64,000 nucleotides of DNA from Escherichia coli DSM 30083 = JCM 1649 = ATCC 11775 (lineage in GTDB: Bacteria; Pseudomonadota; Gammaproteobacteria; Enterobacterales; Enterobacteriaceae), in contig NZ_CP033092.2 of NCBI RefSeq assembly GCF_003697165.2, positions 4,774,001-4,838,000 on the forward strand, given 5' to 3'. Under the pieces are notes generated by a model. That model was given only the letters and a program-made list of their open reading frames with translations. It had not been told where the DNA came from and did no database searches. The translations under genes and the position numbers were made by a program. Below, piece by piece: positions 36,210 through 45,790 of the stretch (its first letter is position 1; each line of letters opens with the position of its first letter).

Positions 36210-37285
36210 GCGACCTCCCCGGCGGCAATCGCCAACGCCCGCTGCCAGCCTTGTAGATAGTTAGGGCTAAAGAAGGCAATGGTGTTTTTATCCACCGACG
36301 CCAACTGGCGCTGCGCTTCACGCACAATATCCTCGTTGAGATCATCGGTAGTAAACAGTACTGGCAAATGCTGTTCCGTCATATCCTGCCAGAACGGATT
36401 TTCCCGGTTAAGCACGCAAGGAATGCCCGCCTGAATCAGTAAGCAAAGCGTACCAATGCCCTGCTGGCGGGCAAAAATAAAGTAACCGAGATCGCACTGG
36501 CGAAGTAGCGTCAGATAGGCGTCAAATTCCAGTTTTTCGCTCAGAACTTGTAGGTTTTCTTCGCTGAATAACTCCAGTCCCGCCTGACGAACTTCCTCGA
36601 TGTACGCTTCGTTATTAGGCGGATATCCCATCGGCACCACCACTTTTACCGTATCGCCAAATTGCTGATGAACGGCGCGCAAGGCAGCAATATGCTCATT
36701 GCTGCGGTCACCGGAGTTCCCCACCAGAATGGTCATTTTTCCTTCACGTTGCCGATCGTTCGCCATCGTATTAAGAGAAGGGTCCATCCGCGTCGGGAAG
36801 TACAGCAGTTCTCCCCGCACCTTTGGATGCGTTTTGGCAAAAAAGCTCAAATCACCGCGGGTGGCAAATACACAGCCGACTCTCTTTTGCGCCAGGCGAC
36901 GTAGCGGGTAAAAAAGCTTATATCTCAAGCCACTGGAAAGCTCATACAGGTCTGCTCCCCAGATATGCCAGAAAAACTGGCTGGGCTTAATGCCACCACT
37001 CAGCAGAGCCAGCCACAGTTTGGGATTGAACTGACCGTGGAAAAAAAATCGCTGCTGACGGTTAGCTTTTGCTTTCGCGATGACCGCTTCCGCCAGCGAT
37101 TTTTTCCCAGGGAAAAATTGCACAGAAAGCGCCGGACAGCTATCACTTAAGCCGTCGTCCTTGCCAGCAACCATAAACTCGCGCGCGTGCCCGCTCGTCG
37201 CGGCCAGCGCGTCGTTGAAAAACCGCAGAACGGTTCGGTTATGGTGAGGGATATCCGATCCCAGTACGTGAATCAGTACAGTCAT
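36206..37285 (-). CDS. wecF: WecF (RffT), Fuc4NAc transferase, lipid III of ECA
   Basis: 359 residues starting MTVLIHVLGSDIPHHNRT at 37285; this ATG overlaps the wzxE stop as ATGA, which settles the start. GT family 56, two Rossmann-like halves; TILVGNSGDRSN near 185 and IFARQQGIGTLCLLIQAGIP near 275 are conserved. It transfers Fuc4NAc from TDP-Fuc4NAc to lipid II. Confidence 0.95.
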   Translation of the reverse strand: MTVLIHVLGSDIPHHNRTVLRFFNDALAATSGHAREFMVAGKDDGLSDSCPALSVQFFPGKKSLAEAVIAKAKANRQQRFFFHGQFNPKLWLALLSGGIKPSQFFWHIWGADLYELSSGLRYKLFYPLRRLAQKRVGCVFATRGDLSFFAKTHPKVRGELLYFPTRMDPSLNTMANDRQREGKMTILVGNSGDRSNEHIAALRAVHQQFGDTVKVVVPMGYPPNNEAYIEEVRQAGLELFSEENLQVLSEKLEFDAYLTLLRQCDLGYFIFARQQGIGTLCLLIQAGIPCVLNRENPFWQDMTEQHLPVLFTTDDLNEDIVREAQRQLASVDKNTIAFFSPNYLQGWQRALAIAAGEVA

Positions 37286-38532
37286 GCCCACCTACGCCAG
37301 AGTAAAAACACGCCACAACAAAGAGAAAAATAGACGATATAGGTTGCCATATAGGCCTGTGCTGCGCCCAGTGCGCCATGCGCAGGGATTAGCCAGTGGG
37401 CAAATACCATCAATAAAGTGAACTGGCTGATTTCCGCCAGAATATAAAACCGCAGTGACGCTTTGGCGATCACCAGATAACCAAAGACATAAGCGCCCAC
37501 TTTTAACACATCACCCACCAACTGCCAGGCAAAGAGATCGCGCATAGCGGTAAATTTATTCGACAACAGCAGCCAGATAGCAAAATCACGCAGCAACCAG
37601 ACGGTAAAACTCGCCGCCGCCACTGCCGGTAAGACGAATTTCAGCGATTTAACCACTTCCCGGGTGATATCGCGCTTTTCCGTTAACCGCGACAACGTGG
37701 GCAGCAAATATACGCTGAACGATGCCGTAATAAATTGCAGGTAGGCATCGGAAATACTGCTCACCCCTTGCCAGATCCCCACTTCATCCCAGCTATACTG
37801 CGCCGCCAGCAGTTTACGCATCATGATGTAAGCAACAGGCAAGGTCACCGACGTAATCAACGCCATGAGCGTAAATTTGCTCAACTGCCCTGCCAGACCG
37901 TTATCCCAGCTGGGTTTCAGATAGCTTAACGGGATGACACCACGTTTGATCAACATGATAACAGCAGGAATTACCACCAGCGCGGGAATCAGCGCCAGAC
38001 CCAGCAACGCCCCTTCATAACCGCCCAAACGATAACTGACGTAGTACGCGAGAACGCCAATCAAGCTACCGACAATCAGAGATAACGCATTACCTGCGGC
38101 ATCGCGAAAGCCTTTCATCAACGCCAGTAACAGGTTGCCCCAGGCAATCCCCATTTGCACCAGCGCCACTAAACGCACCAGCCCCTGATAGTCGGTATTA
38201 CCAAACAACCCCTGGCTGATTAGCGCAGCTGCCAGCACAAAAACCAGCGCCATTAGCGTAGAGAAGCCAAGTACCATCGCTGATGAAGTGCCGACCACGC
38301 GGCGCAGCTGTTGGGGATTATCATGATACTGGGCAACGTATTTGGTTACGCCGTTAAAGATGCCTGCCCCGGCAAGCACGCCGAGCACGGTAATCAACTG
38401 GCGGAAATTTGCCGCCAGCCCAAGCCCCGCCGGACCAAATGACACTGCCAGCAACTTACCGACCAGTAACCCGGCACCAATCTTGACCAGTGTACTGGCC
38501 GCCGTCCACAAGGACGCTTTTGCCAACGACAT
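37282..38532 (-). CDS. wzxE: WzxE, lipid III flippase
   Basis: 416 residues, twelve membrane helices, polysaccharide-transport (MOP) superfamily. The N-terminal ASLWTAASTLVKIGAGLLVGK is typical. It moves the undecaprenyl-linked trisaccharide across the inner membrane. One base separates it from wecE. Confidence 0.95.
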   Translation of the reverse strand: MSLAKASLWTAASTLVKIGAGLLVGKLLAVSFGPAGLGLAANFRQLITVLGVLAGAGIFNGVTKYVAQYHDNPQQLRRVVGTSSAMVLGFSTLMALVFVLAAALISQGLFGNTDYQGLVRLVALVQMGIAWGNLLLALMKGFRDAAGNALSLIVGSLIGVLAYYVSYRLGGYEGALLGLALIPALVVIPAVIMLIKRGVIPLSYLKPSWDNGLAGQLSKFTLMALITSVTLPVAYIMMRKLLAAQYSWDEVGIWQGVSSISDAYLQFITASFSVYLLPTLSRLTEKRDITREVVKSLKFVLPAVAAASFTVWLLRDFAIWLLLSNKFTAMRDLFAWQLVGDVLKVGAYVFGYLVIAKASLRFYILAEISQFTLLMVFAHWLIPAHGALGAAQAYMATYIVYFSLCCGVFLLWRRWA

Positions 38533-38533
38533 A

Positions 38534-39664
38534 TCAGGAGAAGTAGTTCAACAAGGTCGCAATTACCGTACGCTGATTGACGGGCGACAGGTTGTAGAAC
38601 AACGGCAGGCGCAGCAGGCGCTCGCTCTCTTTGGTGGTGTAGCGATCTTCACCGTGGAACTCACCAAAGCGTTCCCCCGCAGGGCAACCGTGCAGCGGAA
38701 TGTAATGGAACACCGCCATGATTTCCGCTTCTTTCAGAAAGTTAATCAATGCGCTCCGGTCATCAATATCCCGCAGTTTAATGTAGAACATATGCGCGTT
38801 CTGCACGCAGCCATCGGGAATCGACGGCAGCTCGATACGCCCATTTTTTGCCAGAGGCGCCAGCGCATCGTAGTAGTTTTGCCACAGCGCCAGACGTTGC
38901 TGGTTGATACGATCCGCAGCTTCCAGTTGCGCCCACAGGTACGCAGCTTGCAGATCGGACATCAAATAGCTGGAGCCAATATCGCGCCAGGTATATTTAT
39001 CGACCTGACCACGGAAGAACTGGCTGCGGTTTGTGCCTTTTTCACGGATGATCTCGGCTCGTTCGATCAACGCTTTATCGTTAATCAGCGTCGCGCCGCC
39101 TTCACCACCCGCCGTGTAGTTTTTGGTTTCATGGAAGCTAAAGCAGCCAATATGACCAATGGTTCCCAGCGCACGCCCTTTGTAAGTGGACATCACGCCC
39201 TGAGCGGCATCTTCCACCACAAACAGATTATGCTTCTTCGCCAACGCCATAATGGTGTCCATTTCGCAGGCCACACCCGCGTAATGGACCGGCACGATAA
39301 CGCGCGTTTTGTCGGTGATCGCCGCTTCAATCAGCGTTTCGTCGATGTTCATGGTGTCCGGGCGAACATCCACAAAGACGATTTTCGCGCCACGCAGCAC
39401 AAAGGCATTGGCGGTGGAGACAAAGGTATAGCTCGGCATGATCACTTCATCGCCAGGCTGGATATCGAGCAGCAGCGCCGCCATCTCCAGCGAAGCGGTA
39501 CAGGATGGCGTCAGTAACACTTTGGCGCTGCCAAAACGTTGCTCCAGCCACTGCTGGCAGCGACGGGTAAAACCACCATCGCCGCACAGTTTGCCGCTAC
39601 CCATTGCCGACTGCATATAGTCGAGTTCGGTTCCCACCACCGGCGGTGCGTTAAATGGAATCAT
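38534..39664 (-). CDS. wecE: WecE (RffA), TDP-4-keto-6-deoxyglucose aminotransferase
   Basis: 376 residues, DegT/DnrJ/EryC1 family. The PLP lysine is Lys181 in FHETKNYTAGGEGG; TPSCTASLE at 52-60 binds the cofactor phosphate. It makes TDP-Fuc4N for ECA from TDP-4-keto-6-deoxyglucose. Next upstream is wecD, which acetylates its product. Confidence 0.96.
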   Translation of the reverse strand: MIPFNAPPVVGTELDYMQSAMGSGKLCGDGGFTRRCQQWLEQRFGSAKVLLTPSCTASLEMAALLLDIQPGDEVIMPSYTFVSTANAFVLRGAKIVFVDVRPDTMNIDETLIEAAITDKTRVIVPVHYAGVACEMDTIMALAKKHNLFVVEDAAQGVMSTYKGRALGTIGHIGCFSFHETKNYTAGGEGGATLINDKALIERAEIIREKGTNRSQFFRGQVDKYTWRDIGSSYLMSDLQAAYLWAQLEAADRINQQRLALWQNYYDALAPLAKNGRIELPSIPDGCVQNAHMFYIKLRDIDDRSALINFLKEAEIMAVFHYIPLHGCPAGERFGEFHGEDRYTTKESERLLRLPLFYNLSPVNQRTVIATLLNYFS

Positions 39665-39668
39665 GTGA

Positions 39669-40343
39669 TCACCTGTATAACCAGTACGCGGTGCTTTCTA
39701 CATTCGCACCACTTTGTATGTATCGTTTAAGCGCGGCGGTGTTGCCCATCTGGGTCGCCACCCGCAAAGTTGTTTTACCGCGAGCATACGCCCAGTTTAG
39801 CGCCGTTTGCATTAGCTCAGCACCTGCACCGCGTCCAGCCAGCAGGCCAATTCGCGCATCTGTCGCATTGAGTTCCCGTAAAGAGACATAACCGCGAATA
39901 TCGCCGGACGCCGCACGTAAAATCAGACATTGATGATCAAAGGTGCCGCGCACGGCATTTTCAATCCACTGTGCATAAAAGCGACCGCTGGCGTCAGGCG
40001 CATACCACGGCGCACGAAAACGGCTTTGCGCAAATGCGGCGCTGGCTAACTGACGTAATGCGGGAATATCGGTCTCTTGTGCCACTACTGCACCGCTATC
40101 ACTGACATTGTTCACGGGTAGTGCCAAATCAACTTCACCTTCTACCAGGGAGAATCCCAGCTGTTGCAGAGCATCCAGTTCACCCGTATTTGATGCCGCA
40201 ATTTTGGCCTGCACCCGTGACCACGGCGCTAACGCGTCTGGCGTCAGGAGCGGTGCTTCAGACGTAATGCGCACGATGGCGCTGTTAACACCAAAGAAGG
40301 CGTTTTCCCAGGTTAGTGGCTCAATACTGGCGCGGACGGGCAC
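39669..40343 (-). CDS. wecD: WecD (RffC), TDP-Fuc4N N-acetyltransferase
   Basis: 224 residues, GTG start at 40343. GNAT fold; the acetyl-CoA loop is RIGLLAGRGAGAELM near 165. It converts TDP-Fuc4N to TDP-Fuc4NAc. Its first 23 bases lie inside the end of rffH, an overlap long enough to imply coupled translation. Confidence 0.95.
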   Translation of the reverse strand: MPVRASIEPLTWENAFFGVNSAIVRITSEAPLLTPDALAPWSRVQAKIAASNTGELDALQQLGFSLVEGEVDLALPVNNVSDSGAVVAQETDIPALRQLASAAFAQSRFRAPWYAPDASGRFYAQWIENAVRGTFDHQCLILRAASGDIRGYVSLRELNATDARIGLLAGRGAGAELMQTALNWAYARGKTTLRVATQMGNTAALKRYIQSGANVESTAYWLYR

Positions 40344-41202
40344 GAAGTAACTCCAGCAGATATTGGCCGTAGCCAGTTTTCGCTAATGAACTGGCAGCAC
40401 GCTTCACACCCTCGTCATCGAGCCAGCCGTTACGCCAGGCAATCTCTTCCAGGCAGGCAATCTTAAAGCCCTGGCGTTTTTCTACTGTCTGCACAAAAGT
40501 GCTGGCCTCAATCAGGCTGTCGTGAGTGCCGGTATCCAGCCAGGCAAATCCGCGCCCGAGCAGTTCAACGGTCAGGTTGCCCGCCTCGAGGTACATCTGG
40601 TTGATGGAGGTAATCTCCAGTTCACCACGCTCCGACGGCTTCACCTGCTTTGCGTACTCCACGACTTTACTGTCGTAGAAATAAAGCCCGGTCACCGCCC
40701 AGTTTGATTTCGGCTGTTTTGGTTTTTCTTCCAGCGAGATAGCGCGGAAATTGTCGTCAAACTCCACCACGCCAAAGCGTTCCGGGTCCATCACCTGATA
40801 GCCAAATACCGTCGCCCCTTCCGTGCGCGCCGCAACATGACGCAGCTTCGGACTGAAGCCCTGTCCGAAGAAGATGTTATCGCCCAGCACCAGACAAGAA
40901 GGTTCACCGTTGAGGAAGGTTTCACCGATGATAAAGGCCTGCGCCAGACCGTCCGGACTGGGCTGTTCGGCGTATTCCAGCTGGATACCGAACTCACTGC
41001 CGTCACCCAGCAGGCGCTGGAAATAACCTTTATCTTCCGGCGTAGTAATGATGAGAATTTCGCGGATACCGGCTAGCATCAGCACCGACAGCGGATAGTA
41101 AATCATTGGCTTATCGTAAATCGGCAACAGTTGCTTCGATACGCCGCGCGTAATCGGATGCAATCGGGTGCCGGAACCGCCCGCCAAGATAATACCTTTC
41201 AT
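40321..41202 (-). CDS. rffH: RffH, glucose-1-phosphate thymidylyltransferase
   Basis: 293 residues, RmlA-type nucleotidyltransferase; GGSGTRLHP at 8-16 is the nucleotide-binding signature, DKPMIYYPLS near 30 the next. It makes TDP-glucose, feeding RffG. Confidence 0.96.
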   Translation of the reverse strand: MKGIILAGGSGTRLHPITRGVSKQLLPIYDKPMIYYPLSVLMLAGIREILIITTPEDKGYFQRLLGDGSEFGIQLEYAEQPSPDGLAQAFIIGETFLNGEPSCLVLGDNIFFGQGFSPKLRHVAARTEGATVFGYQVMDPERFGVVEFDDNFRAISLEEKPKQPKSNWAVTGLYFYDSKVVEYAKQVKPSERGELEITSINQMYLEAGNLTVELLGRGFAWLDTGTHDSLIEASTFVQTVEKRQGFKIACLEEIAWRNGWLDDEGVKRAASSLAKTGYGQYLLELLRARPRQY

Positions 41203-41220
41203 GTTTGCCTCCGCTGAAAA

Positions 41221-42288
41221 TTAGCCTTTCAGACCTAAACGCTCGCCCTGATAGCTGCCGTCCTGCACCTGCTTCCACCAGCTTTCATTAGCCAGATACC
41301 ACTGCACCGTTTTACGCATTCCACTTTCAAAGGTTTCCTGCGGCAGCCAGCCAAGTTCACGGGCAATTTTCGAAGCATCAATGGCATAACGCAGATCATG
41401 CCCCGGACGGTCAGCGACAAAGGTGATCAGGTCACGATAGTGCGCCACGCCGTGCGGCTTATTCGGAGCCAGTTCTTCCAGCAGCTCGCAAATGGTTTCC
41501 ACAACATCGAGATTCTTACGCTCGTTGTGACCACCAATATTATAGGTTTCACCGACTTTCCCGGTGGTCGCCGCGCAATACAGCGCGCGGGCGTGATCTT
41601 CAACATACAGCCAGTCACGGATTTGCTGCCCGTTGCCATATACCGGCAGCGGTTTACCCGCCAGCGCGTTGAGGATCATCAGCGGGATCAGTTTTTCCGG
41701 AAAGTGGTAAGGACCGTAGTTATTCGAGCAGTTGGTGATAAGCGTCGGCAGACCATAGGTCCGCAGCCAGGCGCGCACCAGATGGTCGCTGCTGGCTTTT
41801 GACGCGGAATAAGGGCTACTCGGCGCATACGGCGTGGTTTCGGTGAAGAAATCATCCGTCGAGTGCAGGTCACCATATACTTCGTCGGTGGAGATATGAT
41901 GAAAACGGAACGCTGATTTTTTATCTTCCGTCAGCGCAGTCCAGTAAGCCCGCGCCGCTTCAAGCAGTGTATAAGTCCCGACAATGTTGGTTTCAATAAA
42001 CGCTGCCGGGCCGTCAATAGAACGGTCAACATGGCTTTCGGCTGCCAGATGCATGACACAGTCTGGCTGATACTCAGTGAATACGCGCGCCAGTTCTGCC
42101 CGATCGCAGATATCAACTTTCTCAAAGGCAAAGCGCTCGCTTTGCGCGACCGGTGCCAGCGACATCAGGTTTCCGGCGTAGGTCAGCTTATCGACCACCA
42201 CCACCGCGTCGCTCGTTTCGTTGATGATATAACGCACCAGCGCCGAGCCAATAAACCCGGCACCACCTGTTATCAGAATCTTTCTCAT
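41221..42288 (-). CDS. rffG: RffG, TDP-glucose 4,6-dehydratase
   Basis: 355 residues, extended short-chain dehydrogenase: NAD-binding GGAGFIGSAL at 8-17, catalytic TDE at 134-136, and Tyr160/Lys164 in YSASK. Second step toward TDP-Fuc4NAc. Its ATG overlaps the wecC stop by one base. Confidence 0.96.
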   Translation of the reverse strand: MRKILITGGAGFIGSALVRYIINETSDAVVVVDKLTYAGNLMSLAPVAQSERFAFEKVDICDRAELARVFTEYQPDCVMHLAAESHVDRSIDGPAAFIETNIVGTYTLLEAARAYWTALTEDKKSAFRFHHISTDEVYGDLHSTDDFFTETTPYAPSSPYSASKASSDHLVRAWLRTYGLPTLITNCSNNYGPYHFPEKLIPLMILNALAGKPLPVYGNGQQIRDWLYVEDHARALYCAATTGKVGETYNIGGHNERKNLDVVETICELLEELAPNKPHGVAHYRDLITFVADRPGHDLRYAIDASKIARELGWLPQETFESGMRKTVQWYLANESWWKQVQDGSYQGERLGLKG

Positions 42289-43550
42289 CAGCGCCAGACT
42301 CCTTTGGCATCGACGACATACTGCTGATGGACGTTGTCGCCATTGATAACTTTGAACTGACTATGATCGACCAGCATCACCAGCACATCTGCCGTTGCCA
42401 GCGCCTCGTCAAGCTGCGCCAGAGTACAAAGCCCGGTCAGTTTCTTCGGCAACTCGTGGATGTTAGGCTCAACAACCAGCGTTTCGCCGCTGTGCCACTG
42501 GGCGATCAGTTCAGCGATTTCCATTGCCGGACTTTCGCGCAGGTCATCAATATTCGGTTTAAACGCCAGACCAAAGCAGGCGATTTTCAGTTCACTGACG
42601 CGTTTATCGGTAGCAGCCAGACAATCAGCCACCGCCGCTTTCACCTGATCGATAACCCAGAACGGTTTGTGATCGTTCACTTCGCGCGCGGTACGGATAA
42701 GCCGCGCCTGCTGGGGGTTCTGTGCCACGATAAACCACGGATCAACAGCGATGCAGTGACCGCCCACGCCAGGGCCTGGCTGAAGAATATTGACGCGAGG
42801 GTGACGATTCGCCAGGCGAATCAGTTCCCAGACGTTAATCCCCTGATCGGCACAAATCAGCGACAATTCATTAGCAAAAGCGATATTCACATCGCGGAAG
42901 CTGTTTTCGGTGAGCTTACACATTTCTGCCGTCCGCGAGTTAGTGACGACACACTCACCTTCGAGGAAAATTTTGTACAGTTCGCTGGCGCGGGCCGAAC
43001 AAACCGGCGTCATACCACCAATCACGCGATCGTTTTTAATCAGCTCGACCATAACCTGGCCCGGTAATACGCGTTCCGGGCAGTAAGCAATGTTGACGTC
43101 CGCCAACTCGCCCACCTGCTGTGGGAAAGTGAGATCTGGACGCATCTCTGCTAACCATTCTGCCATCTTCTCGGTTGACCCCACCGGCGAGGTGGATTCA
43201 AGGATCACCAACGCGCCTTTTTTCAGCACTGGCGCGATGGAGCGAGCAGCCGATTCAACGTAGGTCATATCTGGCTCATGATCGCCTTTAAACGGCGTGG
43301 GTACAGCAATCAACCAGGCATCCGCTTCAACTGGCGTCGTGCTCGCTCGTAAAAAACCGCCTTCTACGGCAGTTTTTACTACGCTCGCCAAATCAGGCTC
43401 GACGATATGGATTTCGCCACGATTGATGGTATCAACCGCGTGTTGGTTGATATCGACACCAATCACCTGTTTTTGCCTTGAGGCAAACGCAGCTGCTGTA
43501 GGCAGCCCGATGTAACCCAGTCCGATAACAGAAATGGTCGCAAAACTCAT
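42288..43550 (-). CDS. wecC: WecC, UDP-ManNAc dehydrogenase
   Basis: 420 residues, UDP-sugar dehydrogenase family: NAD motif GLGYIGLPTA at 10-19 and catalytic Cys in GPGVGGHCIAVDP near 270. It oxidises UDP-ManNAc twice to UDP-ManNAcA. It overlaps wecB by four bases (ATGA). Confidence 0.96.
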   Translation of the reverse strand: MSFATISVIGLGYIGLPTAAAFASRQKQVIGVDINQHAVDTINRGEIHIVEPDLASVVKTAVEGGFLRASTTPVEADAWLIAVPTPFKGDHEPDMTYVESAARSIAPVLKKGALVILESTSPVGSTEKMAEWLAEMRPDLTFPQQVGELADVNIAYCPERVLPGQVMVELIKNDRVIGGMTPVCSARASELYKIFLEGECVVTNSRTAEMCKLTENSFRDVNIAFANELSLICADQGINVWELIRLANRHPRVNILQPGPGVGGHCIAVDPWFIVAQNPQQARLIRTAREVNDHKPFWVIDQVKAAVADCLAATDKRVSELKIACFGLAFKPNIDDLRESPAMEIAELIAQWHSGETLVVEPNIHELPKKLTGLCTLAQLDEALATADVLVMLVDHSQFKVINGDNVHQQYVVDAKGVWR

Positions 43551-44677
43551 AGTGATATCCGATTATTTTTTAACGCTTCCAGAATGCGAGAGCATGCCTG
43601 ACCATCACCATACGGGTTATGGGCGCGGCTCATAGCTTGATATTCGTTTTCGTCTTTTAAAAGACGCGTCACTTCCTCGACAATTCGCTGCTTATCCGTG
43701 CCGACCAGACGCACCGTCCCCGCTGTCACCGCTTCCGGACGCTCAGTGGTATCGCGCATCACCAGCACCGGTTTCCCCAGCGAAGGCGCTTCTTCCTGAA
43801 TGCCGCCTGAGTCGGTCAAAATCAGCCAAGCGTGGTTCATCAGCCAGACAAACGGTAAATACTCCTGGGGATCGATCAGAATGACATTTTTCACATGCCC
43901 CAGAATGCGATTGACCGGCTCTCTGACGTTCGGGTTGAGATGCACCGGATAGACAATCTGGATGTCCTGGTGCGTGGTGGCGATGTCTGCCAGCGCCTGG
44001 CAGATTTCTTCAAAGCCACGACCGAAGCTCTCACGCCTGTGACCGGTCACCAGAATCATCTTTTTATCGGGGTCGATAAACGGGTAATTTGCCGCCAGTT
44101 CTGAACGCAGCGTATCGCTGCTCATCACCTGGTCACGCACCCATAACAGTGCATCGATGACAGTATTACCGGTAATGAAGATTCGGCTGTCAGCAACGTT
44201 TTCACGCAGCAAGTTTTGCCGGGAAGTTTCGGTTGGAGAGAAGTGATACATCGCCAGATGCCCGGTCAATGTACGGTTAGCCTCTTCCGGCCACGGCGAA
44301 TAGAGATCGCCCGTGCGCAGACCTGCCTCAACGTGACCAACTGGAATACGCTGATAAAACGCCGCCAGGCTGGTTGCCAGCGTTGTAGTAGTATCGCCGT
44401 GAACCAGCACGACGTCTGGTTTGAACTCGGCAAGAATAGGTTTTAGCCCTTCCAGAATCCGACAGGTTATCTCTGTAAGGCCCTGTCCTGGCTGCATTAT
44501 GTTGAGATCGTAGTCAGGTACAATGGAAAAGAGTTTCAGCACCTGATCGAGCATCTCCCGATGCTGCGCAGTGACGCAAACTTTAGCCTCAAAAAAAGGA
44601 TCTTTTGCCAACGCATGCACCAACGGTGCCATCTTGATGGCTTCCGGGCGCGTACCAAATACAGTCAGTACTTTCAC
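43547..44677 (-). CDS. wecB: WecB, UDP-GlcNAc 2-epimerase
   Basis: 376 residues from the GTG at 44677 (MKVLTVFGTRPEAIKM), preceded by AGAGA; an ATG farther up (44719) would add 14 residues not found in K-12. GTRPEAIKMAPL at 8-19 and TDSGGIQEEAPSLGKPVLVM near 290 are family signatures. It makes UDP-ManNAc. Confidence 0.95.
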   Translation of the reverse strand: MKVLTVFGTRPEAIKMAPLVHALAKDPFFEAKVCVTAQHREMLDQVLKLFSIVPDYDLNIMQPGQGLTEITCRILEGLKPILAEFKPDVVLVHGDTTTTLATSLAAFYQRIPVGHVEAGLRTGDLYSPWPEEANRTLTGHLAMYHFSPTETSRQNLLRENVADSRIFITGNTVIDALLWVRDQVMSSDTLRSELAANYPFIDPDKKMILVTGHRRESFGRGFEEICQALADIATTHQDIQIVYPVHLNPNVREPVNRILGHVKNVILIDPQEYLPFVWLMNHAWLILTDSGGIQEEAPSLGKPVLVMRDTTERPEAVTAGTVRLVGTDKQRIVEEVTRLLKDENEYQAMSRAHNPYGDGQACSRILEALKNNRISL

Positions 44678-44732
44678 ATCGATTCTCTTCGAATAAGCGG
44701 CGAGCGCCTTTGCGCTCACCGCAGCAGTGTTG

Positions 44733-45779
44733 CTATTTCGAGCAACGGCGGGTTAATGCGACACCAGCCCCGATCAGCCCCCCGACAATGCCCCACATAA
44801 TCATCAGGAAGGCACGACGTGGGCTATCGCGTTTTACCGGTTCTTCCGGCGTACGCAAATAGCGATAGGTCTGAAAACGCGGATCCAGGGTTGGACCAAC
44901 ATTCAGGGTGTTTAACATGGCCCGATTTTGATCATAGTCGAGATCAAAGGCCGGACCGACGGCCTGTAAATTTTCCAGTCGAGCCTGGAGCATTGGACGC
45001 CCAAGCAGGAACATTTCTGAATCAGGTAATTCCTCGGCAGGCACATCTGTCGCACTGCGCGAAATATTATGCTGCTCAGCAATTTTCAGCGCCTGTTCAA
45101 TACTGTTCATCCGGCGATCGTAGATGGCTTTCGCCACCTCTTCCTGACGCTTCACCTGAGCTTTCATCTGGATGGTGCGTGCCGCCCATGCGCCTTTCAG
45201 CTCATCATTCAGATGGCTGGCTGCACGCTGGCTGGCAAAAGCAACATACTGACGTAACAGGTTATTAGCGTCAGGCGCGGTTTCGGCAATAAGCTTCACG
45301 CTGTCATTGACCGCGCGGGTAAAGTCACCGGGAATAAACACGATGTTGTTAATCATTTCATCCAGCAACGCCGCATCGGCTTTGCTATTGCCCACCATCC
45401 GCTGTTTGTAATAGTCGGTTTGCAGCCAGAACTCTCTGCGGGTATCCCACGAGGCCAGTTGCATAACAAACTCTTTATAGGCTTCGTCCATGACCGATGG
45501 TTGGTCGGCAGAAGCCATGTTTGAACGGACATCCAGGTTACGCAAAAATTGCTGCTGTGAGTAATATCCCCCCAGCATATTCACCGTTGGACGATCGGTA
45601 ATCGCTGTCGAGCTCCACTCCTGGCGAGCAAAAAAAGTATACGCCAGCGCGATTAACGCAAACGCCAGCCCCATGCCAATAATCCACAGCTTCCCAGCCC
45701 ACAAGGTACGAAACAACCCACGAATATCCAGTTCATTTTCAGCGTCTTCGGCCGGTTTCCCAGGCATTGGTTGTGTCAT
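44733..45779 (-). CDS. wzzE: WzzE, ECA chain-length regulator
   Basis: 348 residues from the ATG at 45779 (a GTG directly before it is in frame). Two membrane helices (about 32-51 and 322-343) bracket a large periplasmic coiled domain, the Wzz polysaccharide co-polymerase layout. It sets the modal length of ECA chains and the ring size of cyclic ECA. Confidence 0.95.
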   Translation of the reverse strand: MTQPMPGKPAEDAENELDIRGLFRTLWAGKLWIIGMGLAFALIALAYTFFARQEWSSTAITDRPTVNMLGGYYSQQQFLRNLDVRSNMASADQPSVMDEAYKEFVMQLASWDTRREFWLQTDYYKQRMVGNSKADAALLDEMINNIVFIPGDFTRAVNDSVKLIAETAPDANNLLRQYVAFASQRAASHLNDELKGAWAARTIQMKAQVKRQEEVAKAIYDRRMNSIEQALKIAEQHNISRSATDVPAEELPDSEMFLLGRPMLQARLENLQAVGPAFDLDYDQNRAMLNTLNVGPTLDPRFQTYRYLRTPEEPVKRDSPRRAFLMIMWGIVGGLIGAGVALTRRCSK

Positions 45780-45790
45780 CACATCCTCAT

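Noticed and set aside
38342..39517. 391-codon plus-strand frame opposite wzxE and wecE
   Set aside because: It is antisense to two well-supported genes and reads as low-complexity Arg/His/Gln-rich sequence typical of a shadow frame.
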